DNA from: an uncultured Eubacteriales bacterium
Lineage (GTDB): Bacteria; Bacillota; Clostridia; Peptostreptococcales; Anaerovoracaceae
Reading direction: 5' to 3'
DNA: 6,661 bases
NCBI GenBank assembly: GCA_902797345.1
Contig: CADBSL010000048.1
Location: 1-6,661 of the forward strand
Each line of letters starts with the position of its first letter. The stretch's first letter is position 1. The notes beneath the pieces are model-generated. The model had not been told where the DNA came from and ran no database searches. It saw only the letters and a list, made by a program, of their open reading frames with translations. This document shows positions 1 to 5,281 of this stretch, one piece after another. Both the position numbers and the translations under genes were made by a program.

Positions 1-545
1 AGCTGCCGGAAGGTGTCGATCACAATGTTTTCATTGGCTTCGTCCAGGTTCCCGGTGGGCTCATCCGCCAGGATGATCTCCGGGTGATTGATCAGCGCCC
101 GGGCGATGCAGACACGCTGCTGCTCACCGCCGGAAAGCTGGCTGGGCAAGTGCTTGGCCCGGTCTTTCAGACCCACCCTTGCCAGGGCCTCCAACGCTTC
201 TTCCTCATCGGGCATGCTGTGATAATACTGAGCCACCATGACGTTTTCCACGGCGGTCAGGTAATTGACTAAGTGGAACTGCTGGAAGATCAGGCCGATC
301 TTGTCCCGGCGGATCTCCGTCAGTTTTTTGGAACTCTCCTTGGAAATATCCACACCGTCCAGCAGCACTTCTCCCAGAGAAGGCTTGTCCAGACAGCTGA
401 TGATGTTCATCATGGTGCTCTTGCCGGATCCGGAGGGGCCCATGATGGCGACCCATTCCCCTTCTTCCACAGACAGGCTCACATTGTCCAGGGCCTTCAG
501 GTCACCGTATATTTTCGAAACGTTTTTTAACTCTAATAAACTCAT
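1..545 (-). CDS. ABC transporter ATP-binding protein, MacB/LolD-like (3' end cut by window edge)
   Basis: ATPase that would power the two FtsX-like permeases encoded just upstream. The reading frame starts with ATG at 545 and stays open to the window edge, giving 181 complete residues, so the C-terminal part including the H-loop is not visible. Residues begin MSLLELKNVSKIYGDLKALD. The Walker A motif GPSGSGKST is at 36-44, the Q-loop (LIFQQFHLV) at 85-93, the ABC signature LSGGEQQR at 137-144, and Walker B with the catalytic Glu (IILADEPTGNLD) at 157-168. The LADEPTGNLD form and the compact N-terminus are typical of the MacB/LolD/FtsE-type subfamily, which pairs with FtsX-type permeases rather than with solute-import channels. 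The start is supported by AAAGGAG at 554-560, 8 nt upstream. The gene lies 3 bp after the stop of the preceding permease, so the two are very likely translationally coupled. Family assignment is secure; the substrate or job is inferred from context only. Confidence 0.96.
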   Translation of the reverse strand, partial: MSLLELKNVSKIYGDLKALDNVSLSVEEGEWVAIMGPSGSGKSTMMNIISCLDKPSLGEVLLDGVDISKESSKKLTEIRRDKIGLIFQQFHLVNYLTAVENVMVAQYYHSMPDEEEALEALARVGLKDRAKHLPSQLSGGEQQRVCIARALINHPEIILADEPTGNLDEANENIVIDTFRQ

Positions 546-548
546 TGA

Positions 549-1730
549 CTATTCTCCTTTCAGCACAAGAGCAGGATCCACTTCGGTGGCGCTGCGGATA
601 GGCACCAGACTGGCCAGCCCCGTCACCGCCATGGCGGCGATGATCGCGATGGGCACCAATAAAGGCCGGAAGGTGATGGTGCTGTTGAATACGTTCACGC
701 TGACGGCCTGAGCAAAGGCGAATCCCAGGAAGGACCCAATCAGTCCGCCTACAGCGCCCAGCATCACGGACTCACCCATGAATTCCTGGACGATGCTCCG
801 GTTGGAAGCCCCCAGGGCCTTCCGAAGGCCGATCTCTTTCCGGCGTTCCGTTACCACCGCCATCATAGTGGTGGCTACGCAGATCATCATCAGCAGCAGT
901 ACCACGATGGTCACCAGGAGCACCAGGGCCTGGAGCTTGGACAATACGGTGGTCTCGGACTGGGTCACTCTCTTGACCAGTCTCGGCGTCACCGCCGGAA
1001 CCTTGTCCGTGATCTTCTCCACATAGGCATTCAATTCATCCTGGGAGGCGGAAACGGACAGCTCCGCCACGTCCACCCGGCCGGAATCCCCGGTCTGGGC
1101 GGCGATGTCCTCCAGGGACATGAAAATGTACTCCTCTTCATTCCCGCCGGTATCCAGAGTCCCCACCACGGTATAGTCCTTCGTGATGGCGCCCTCTGCC
1201 GCGGCCGCATCGGTCTCCGCCGGCTGATCCGGATTTTCCATGGCCTGTTGTGAATAGGTCATGGTCAGCCGGTCTCCGACTTTCACGCTGAGCAGGTCGG
1301 CGGTCTCTTCGCCCACCAGGACCTCACCGGAGGCGGCGGGCCACTCCCCGTCGATGTACCAGTAGGGGCTGGTCTTCTGGACCCCGGCGATGTCAGTGCC
1401 CGCCACGATGATGGGCTGTTCATTGACGCTCACCGTTTCATACCGGTAAGGGGAGACCCCCACCAGCTGGTCGTCTTTGATATACGAAAGCGCTTCCTTC
1501 ATACTGTCCTCGGTGAGCACCTCGGATTCTGCAGAAGCGACAAAAATCATATTCGCACCATAGCTTCGGAACTGTTCCCCCATCTGCTTTGGGACGTCGT
1601 AGTAGATCGTCACCAGGCCGCAGAGGATGGTGGCGCCGACGGCGATGGCCAAAAGGGCCACGAACATCCTCGAACGCCGCCGGATCAGGGAAGCTGTGAT
1701 CATGCGAAAGAACATTTTACGTTTGGTCAT
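549..1730 (-). CDS. FtsX/MacB-type ABC transporter permease (second of two)
   Basis: Membrane subunit of 393 aa with the MacB-type four-helix layout: one N-terminal helix (about 22-44), a large extracytoplasmic domain (about 45-262, MacB periplasmic-core-like), then three helices (about 264-290, 320-343, 357-378) forming the FtsX domain. The segment TERRKEIGLRKALGAS (294-309), just after the second helix, is the typical coupling-helix motif that contacts the ATPase. The extracytoplasmic domain carries an Asp/Glu/Ala-rich insert around 167-181. The start at 1730 (MTKRKMFFRM) is favoured over Met6 because AAAGGAG lies 6 nt before it. The other permease in the operon begins directly with MFFRM, so this one carries a five-residue extension of the same N-terminus. 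FtsX-like permeases usually act as mechanotransmitters or exporters. In FTR1-P19 loci such pairs are conserved, but their exact role is not settled. Family is certain; function within iron uptake is inferred from neighbours. Confidence 0.95.
   Translation of the reverse strand: MTKRKMFFRMITASLIRRRSRMFVALLAIAVGATILCGLVTIYYDVPKQMGEQFRSYGANMIFVASAESEVLTEDSMKEALSYIKDDQLVGVSPYRYETVSVNEQPIIVAGTDIAGVQKTSPYWYIDGEWPAASGEVLVGEETADLLSVKVGDRLTMTYSQQAMENPDQPAETDAAAAEGAITKDYTVVGTLDTGGNEEEYIFMSLEDIAAQTGDSGRVDVAELSVSASQDELNAYVEKITDKVPAVTPRLVKRVTQSETTVLSKLQALVLLVTIVVLLLMMICVATTMMAVVTERRKEIGLRKALGASNRSIVQEFMGESVMLGAVGGLIGSFLGFAFAQAVSVNVFNSTITFRPLLVPIAIIAAMAVTGLASLVPIRSATEVDPALVLKGE
554..560 (-). promoter_or_regulatory. 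Ribosome binding site of the ATPase gene, inside the preceding permease gene
   Basis: AAAGGAG, 8 nt upstream of the ATPase ATG. It is formed by the last codons of the permease (Lys-Gly-Glu-stop reads AAA GGA GAA TAG), so the C-terminal residues of one protein double as the Shine-Dalgarno site of the next. This supports coupled translation of permease and ATPase. Confidence 0.85.
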
Positions 1731-1736
1731 GTCGAT

Positions 1737-1743
1737 CTCCTTT
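1737..1743 (-). promoter_or_regulatory. Ribosome binding site that fixes the start of the second permease
   Basis: AAAGGAG lies 6 nt upstream of the ATG at 1730, in the 22-bp gap after the first permease. No comparable site precedes the in-frame Met6 codon, so translation from MTKRKM is preferred even though Met6 would align with the N-terminus of the paralogous permease. Confidence 0.8.
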
Positions 1744-1752
1744 CCCTTTGAA

Positions 1753-3042
1753 CTAACGGCCGTGGAGCACTTCCGCCGGTTTCATCCGAAGCAGAGTCCG
1801 GATGGCCGGGATGCTGCCGAAGAATGTAACGACTAATATCAATATCGCCACGATGGGGATGACCATGGGTTTCATGTTGATGGCCGCATCAAATACCGTG
1901 TGGCCGATGATCTGGGCGAACCCATAGCCCACGAAGTAACCGATGGCGCCCCCCACCAAAGCGGTGATCATGATCTCAGTCAGTACCAGAGCCGTGATCG
2001 CTCCATCCTTGGCGCCGATGGCCTTCAGAAGGCCCAGCTCCTTTGACCGCTCCATCACGCTGGCGGTGACCAGGTTGGAGATCCCCAGGGCCGAACCCAC
2101 CAGGGACAGGATCGTGATCAGGATCATAAGAAGCCTCGTCTTTTCCATGATGGCCCCTTCGGATTCCGCCACCTGACGGACCGGAGACGCCACGGCGCCG
2201 GTGATGACTTCTTGGATCTGATAACAAATGGAGCTGGCATATGCCGTGCAGTACCAGGTCTCATAATCTTCGATCGAGAGAGAATTGGGGTCCTTGGCCG
2301 CCTTCCGGGCCAGTTCGTTGTCCGGCGTGGTCAGGGCACTGACCTCGATGCTGGAGATCAGGCCGTCGGAATCGCTCAGCTCCTGGGCGATGTCCAGGGT
2401 GGTGTACAGCTGTTCATCCGCATCGTCGCCGCTGTCGTAGATCCCCTCTACTGTCAGCTCTTTGGAAGCATGTCTCGTAGAGACCGTTACCTTGTCCCCC
2501 ACTTTGAGGCCTTGCTCCTTGGCCAGAATGGCGCCCACCATGACACCATCCTCGCTGGCCTGTTCGTCCATCCACTCTCCATCGGTGATGCTCCACCAGG
2601 ACCGAAGACTGGTCAGCCCCGCATCCAGCTCCTCGCCGGTAGGCAGGGACAGGTGGTGATTGTACCAGGATCCCACCAGTTTCACATCGCTGCCGTTCAG
2701 GTCCACGGTGGTGTCGATGAAGGGCGCGAAGTCCACGATATTGAAAGCCCAGAAGATCGTCTTGATCTTCCCGAGCTCATCTTCCTGCAGGTAGGCGCTT
2801 TTGATGTCATCGGCATCGTCGCCTTCCAATTCATAAATGTCCTCGATAACACTGTTCTGCTTGGGGACCACGGTGATATTGGCTCCGTAGGTCTTCAGTT
2901 CCTGGTTGACCTTGTCCCCAACGTCTAACATGATATTGAGCATGGAGGTGGCCAGAGACGCACCCAAGAGGATGGTGAAAGCGATCATCACCATCTTGCC
3001 CTTCTGTCTGAAAAGAGCACCTTTTACCATTCTGAAAAACAT
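1753..3042 (-). CDS. FtsX/MacB-type ABC transporter permease (first of two)
   Basis: A 429-aa membrane protein with the same plan as its downstream paralogue: N-terminal helix (about 17-39), extracytoplasmic domain (about 40-300), then helices at about 303-326, 352-378 and 394-417. The coupling-helix motif MERSKELGLLKAIGA is at 330-344. The extracytoplasmic domain is larger than in the partner and contains an acidic patch (ELEGDDADD, 71-79), a Trp/His-rich stretch (WYNHH at 126-130, WW at 149-150) and two cysteines, C265 and C273, close enough to form a disulfide. Two different permeases next to one ATPase gene suggest a heterodimeric transmembrane part. The start MFFRM at 3042 is preceded by an irregular purine-rich site (AGGGGGCGGGGAG) that fills the whole 13-bp gap to the DUF2318 stop codon. 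This locus type carries a pair of such permeases in Campylobacter and E. coli relatives. Family is certain; a specific role in iron transport is inferred from context. Confidence 0.95.
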   Translation of the reverse strand: MFFRMVKGALFRQKGKMVMIAFTILLGASLATSMLNIMLDVGDKVNQELKTYGANITVVPKQNSVIEDIYELEGDDADDIKSAYLQEDELGKIKTIFWAFNIVDFAPFIDTTVDLNGSDVKLVGSWYNHHLSLPTGEELDAGLTSLRSWWSITDGEWMDEQASEDGVMVGAILAKEQGLKVGDKVTVSTRHASKELTVEGIYDSGDDADEQLYTTLDIAQELSDSDGLISSIEVSALTTPDNELARKAAKDPNSLSIEDYETWYCTAYASSICYQIQEVITGAVASPVRQVAESEGAIMEKTRLLMILITILSLVGSALGISNLVTASVMERSKELGLLKAIGAKDGAITALVLTEIMITALVGGAIGYFVGYGFAQIIGHTVFDAAINMKPMVIPIVAILILVVTFFGSIPAIRTLLRMKPAEVLHGR

Positions 3043-3055
3043 CTCCCCGCCCCCT

Positions 3056-4330
3056 TTACTGGAATTCTTTCTGGTGATCCACCAGGGTCTGGATCGGAAC
3101 GATGATCTTTCCGTTCTCCACCCGGTAGTCGATCACGATCGGGTTGCAGCCGCCCTTGAATCCGATGGTGTTCTTGTTCATGACAACGTCGCAGCGGCGG
3201 CAGACAATCTCGGTATCTCTTTCATAATAGCCGGCATCCCCGCAGATCTCGCAGGCATCCAGCCCCACGCCGTAGGCACTGGAACCGGGCTTCTGGACCA
3301 CGATGAATTTTACCAGAACACCGTCGTCGGTGGTATAGCCGAACCGGTGCAGGTGGCCGTCTTCTACTGCCGTCAGCGGCACAACCACATCCGACCCGAC
3401 GATCTGGGTCTCTTCCACCGGCGCTTCTTCCGGTTCTTTGTTATTGTAGGCGTCGATCAAGGTCACGTTAATGGTGGCCAAAATGACGCAGACGATCAGG
3501 CAGACCGCCCAGCGGCGCTTGAGCCGCATGGAAGCCCTGATCTTCCTCAGCTCCGCAGAATTGGAATACTCCTCCGTCACCTTCATGTTGGACAGGAAAA
3601 GCACCACCGCCGCCGCCAGCACCACGATCATCTCCAGGATCAACAGCCATTCACTGTAATTGATGGACATCTTGACCATGGAAAACAGGAAATGATTTTG
3701 GTGGAGGAGCCGACGGGACAGCATCAGCTTCACAGCGATGCCGGAGTAGCTGATAAACAGCGCCAGAGTCACCAGGATCGGGAAGATCCGGTTCAATGGT
3801 TCCTTCAGATATTTTTCGATCTTATAGGCCGCCAGGCAGGCGATGAAGGCCAACAGCGCTCCCAGTACCAGCCCGATGAACCGGTAAATGAACTCGGTGG
3901 AGAAGATGGTCTCTCCTCCCAGGTCGAAATTCTTCGGGTAGGCCAATACCACCGGCAGGCAGTAGAACAGGAGGGACGCCACGATGGCTCCGGCTCCCAG
4001 ATAAGTGAGGATCCTCCCCGGGCCGCCGGTCTTTCGCTGAAGGATCGGTACCGAGAACAGGATCAACAGTAACAGACCGATGCCAAAGATCGCGATGGTC
4101 CACAGATCGATATAAGCGATATAGCCGAGATTCAGTTTTTTGCTCAGGGGGTTGCTGGTGTTGACGATGAGGGCCATGGCCACTGCACCGATCACTCCCA
4201 ACCCGCAGGCCGCGTACAGGATCCGACTCCCCAGTTTCGGGAAGTTGAACTTGATGTACGCCAGCAGCATCCCGATGATCAGCCCCGCAGGCATCAGGTC
4301 AAAGGTCAGTTGTACAAGATATTTAAGCAT
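3056..4330 (-). CDS. DUF2318 multi-pass membrane protein of FTR1-P19 iron loci
   Basis: A 424-aa protein with eight predicted membrane helices (about 10-28, 36-56, 73-97, 107-130, 146-169, 182-204, 226-247, 273-292) and a soluble C-terminal domain (about 308-424). A basic stretch before the last helix (KIRASMRLKRRW) points to the cytoplasm, which puts the C-terminal domain outside. That domain has the DUF2318 signature: an HLH pair (H326, H328), CEIC (C360, C363), CRRC (C377, C380) and the tail motif TIGFKGGCNP with C395. Four cysteines in two CxxC pairs plus a fifth Cys and His residues suggest a metal or Fe-S centre, or a redox site; which one cannot be read from sequence. Proteins of this family sit between the P19 gene and the ABC genes in Campylobacter-type loci. 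The start ATG at 4330 has GAGG 8 nt upstream. It is the first gene after the internal promoter and ends 13 bp before the first permease. Family identification is strong; biochemical function is unknown. Confidence 0.93.
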   Translation of the reverse strand: MLKYLVQLTFDLMPAGLIIGMLLAYIKFNFPKLGSRILYAACGLGVIGAVAMALIVNTSNPLSKKLNLGYIAYIDLWTIAIFGIGLLLLILFSVPILQRKTGGPGRILTYLGAGAIVASLLFYCLPVVLAYPKNFDLGGETIFSTEFIYRFIGLVLGALLAFIACLAAYKIEKYLKEPLNRIFPILVTLALFISYSGIAVKLMLSRRLLHQNHFLFSMVKMSINYSEWLLILEMIVVLAAAVVLFLSNMKVTEEYSNSAELRKIRASMRLKRRWAVCLIVCVILATINVTLIDAYNNKEPEEAPVEETQIVGSDVVVPLTAVEDGHLHRFGYTTDDGVLVKFIVVQKPGSSAYGVGLDACEICGDAGYYERDTEIVCRRCDVVMNKNTIGFKGGCNPIVIDYRVENGKIIVPIQTLVDHQKEFQ

Positions 4331-4346
4331 AATGAATACCTCAGAG

Positions 4347-4413
4347 GTTAGATTTGAGTTAGCGGTGGCAACTAATAGTTAGCACTCGAAACCTTTTGTT
4401 AGCCACAGTTAAC
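4347..4413 (-). repeat. Five helically phased GTTAG repeats in the DUF2318 leader (candidate operator)
   Basis: On the plus strand GTTAG occurs at 4347, 4358, 4378 and 4398, and the variant GTTAA at 4408, all in the same orientation. The start-to-start intervals are 11, 20, 20 and 10 bp, so every copy falls on nearly the same face of the helix. The best match is AGTTAGC, present exactly at 4357-4363 and 4377-4383. The array starts at the predicted transcription start and runs almost to the ribosome binding site. GTTAG is also the inner half-site of the DtxR/IdeR operator (GTTAG-S-CTAAC), but here most copies are direct, not inverted; one short dyad, CTAA-TAG-TTAG, is at 4372-4382. I infer a binding site for a regulator; its identity is unknown. 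Confidence 0.55.
4365..4406 (-). other. Inverted repeat able to form a leader-RNA hairpin
   Basis: GTGGCAAC at 4365-4372 and GTTAGCCAC at 4398-4406 are inverted repeats, giving an 8-bp stem with one bulged base and a 25-nt loop in the minus-strand transcript. The loop contains a smaller competing stem (CUAA/UUAG). The hairpin lies in the predicted untranslated leader of the DUF2318 gene, about 35 nt before its start codon. It has no U-run, so it is not a terminator. It overlaps the GTTAG array, and either the DNA repeats or the RNA fold may be the functional element. Confidence 0.35.
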
Positions 4414-4422
4414 CCAAAGATA

Positions 4423-4450
4423 ATTATATCTCTTTATCCTATGAAGTCAA
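4423..4450 (-). promoter_or_regulatory. Sigma-A-type promoter for DUF2318-ABC unit
   Basis: The minus strand reads TTGACT (-35, 4445-4450), a 16-bp spacer, then a perfect TATAAT (-10, 4423-4428). Transcription would start near 4416, leaving a leader of about 85 nt before the DUF2318 ATG. The site stands in the only clearly AT-rich stretch of the window, directly after a terminator. An imperfect dyad with the half-site GATAAT (4419-4424) overlaps the -10 and faintly resembles a Fur half-box, but the second half does not match well. Confidence 0.8.
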
Positions 4451-4474
4451 GGGCATTCCAAGGCAAAAACCACG

Positions 4475-4518
4475 AAAAAAGAGCCTCGCGGCAATTTTAC
4501 CTTTGCCGCTCAGCTCTT
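4475..4518 (-). terminator. Intrinsic terminator after the P19-family lipoprotein gene
   Basis: In the minus-strand transcript AAGAGC pairs with GCUCUU and GCGGCAA with UUGCCGC, separated by a 3x3 internal mismatch and capped by an 8-nt loop. The stem runs into UUUUUU (4480-4475). It starts about 40 nt after the lipoprotein stop codon, so it should end or weaken the FTR1-lipoprotein transcript before the DUF2318 promoter. There is no comparable U-run in the plus direction. Confidence 0.85.
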
Positions 4519-4557
4519 CTTCGTTTGATATTATGTTTGATTTCTTTTGCCTATTGA

Positions 4558-5208
4558 TTATTCAGCAGACTGAGGTCCGAGGTAATCCCAGGAATCATAG
4601 GTGTATGTCAGTACGCCATCCGGGAACGCTTCGTCGAAGGACTTCGCGCCAGGGCCTGTCAGCTCGTCTGTGTGCAGCAGATAATCGTTGTCTGCCGGGC
4701 TGTGGATCGTGATGGTCAGGCTGTAAGTACCTGCTTCCGGCAGCTTGATGTTTGCGCCGTAGTGCGGGCCGTCAGATGCAGCCATTTCCATGAATGTACC
4801 AGCGGCTTTTTCTTCGCCATTCTGTTCTACTTTGTAGTCAACAGTCAGGTAAGGGATCCAGGAACCCAGTTCATAACCGAAGTTGTTTTCCAGTGCGGAA
4901 ACGTCCGCTTCGAGGTGGATGTCATAGTCCTCTGCCTTTGTACCGTCACTCATCGGAACCGGCTGGAAGTAAACAGCAGACAGGTTGATGAATCCCAGTT
5001 CTTCGTCTTCGAAGATCGGAATTTCGGTGAATCCGGCAGCAGCCGCATCGTCTGCAGCAGCAGCATCTGTATCGGCTTCTGCTTCAGCTGCGGGTTCTTC
5101 CGTAGCAGCTTCATCGGTGGAGGTGTCGCCGCCGCAAGCCGCGAAGCAGGCTGTGATCATGACAACTGCCATCATCAGGGTGAGGATCTTTAACACATTC
5201 TTTGACAT
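4558..5208 (-). CDS. P19/Tp34-family iron-binding lipoprotein (Fe2+ transport protein, PF10634)
   Basis: Extracytoplasmic metal-binding partner of FTR1. The 216-aa precursor has a lipoprotein signal (MSKNVLKILT, hydrophobic to residue 20) with two possible lipidated cysteines: C21 (ITAC) or C25 (FAACGG). An Asp/Glu/Ala-rich linker (27-58) then leads to an immunoglobulin-like P19 domain (about 59-213). The metal ligands known from C. jejuni P19 can be matched by motif: H98 and E100 in DIHLEADVS, M142, D146 and H149 in MAASDGPHYG, and H179 in LLHTDELTG. All are present, so the site looks intact. Relatives include C. jejuni P19, E. coli FetP and Treponema Tp34, which is also a lipoprotein. The ATG at 5208 has AAAGGAG 7 nt upstream. 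It follows the FTR1 gene by 73 bp and is followed by a terminator. Its Ala codons lean to GCT/GCA more than in the neighbours, perhaps reflecting higher expression or just the repetitive linker. Family assignment is firm; whether it binds iron, copper or both is known only for homologues. Confidence 0.95.
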   Translation of the reverse strand: MSKNVLKILTLMMAVVMITACFAACGGDTSTDEAATEEPAAEAEADTDAAAADDAAAAGFTEIPIFEDEELGFINLSAVYFQPVPMSDGTKAEDYDIHLEADVSALENNFGYELGSWIPYLTVDYKVEQNGEEKAAGTFMEMAASDGPHYGANIKLPEAGTYSLTITIHSPADNDYLLHTDELTGPGAKSFDEAFPDGVLTYTYDSWDYLGPQSAE

Positions 5209-5232
5209 AATAGTTCTCCTTTCGACAAGAAA

Positions 5233-5275
5233 ATTTGATTTATCGATTCACTCATTCTCTTTGGATGAGTCAAAT
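5233..5275 (-). other. Imperfect hairpin in the FTR1-lipoprotein spacer
   Basis: ACTCAT/ATGAGT (5250-5255 and 5265-5270) form a 6-bp stem with a 9-nt loop. ATTTG/CAAAT (5233-5237 and 5271-5275) could extend it across a 12-nt one-sided bulge. No U-run follows, so it is not a convincing terminator; it could be an mRNA processing or stability element. A TTGACT (5268-5273) lies in it, but no good -10 follows at the right distance. Confidence 0.3.
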
Positions 5276-5281
5276 CCGGGT

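Noticed and set aside
2906..4072. Long plus-strand open frame (388 codons), with another at 2212-2928
   Set aside because: They lie antisense to the DUF2318 and permease genes, which have clear domains, membrane helices and good ribosome binding sites. The plus-strand translations look like low-complexity His/Gln/Arg-rich shadow products without recognisable domains.
4379..4387. TTAGCACTC, identical to the left half of the CIRCE (HrcA) operator
   Set aside because: The required inverted partner GAGTGCTAA nine bases on is missing (the sequence there is TGTTAGCCA), so this is a chance overlap with the GTTAGC repeat.
4416..4435. Fur-box-like dyad around the -10 element (GATAAT ... ATATC)
   Set aside because: Only one half-site matches the Fur consensus; the AT-rich -10 region easily yields such partial matches. 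Not called as a site.
5030..5095. Short tandem repeat (gcagca units)
   Set aside because: It is explained by Ala-rich coding in the lipoprotein linker; there is no perfect repeat unit or sign of a mobile or CRISPR-type repeat.
5240..5273. Possible promoter for the lipoprotein gene starting with TTGACT at 5268-5273
   Set aside because: At 16-18 bp downstream there is only TGAATC/GAATCG, a poor -10; the better GATAAA is about 23 bp away, too far.
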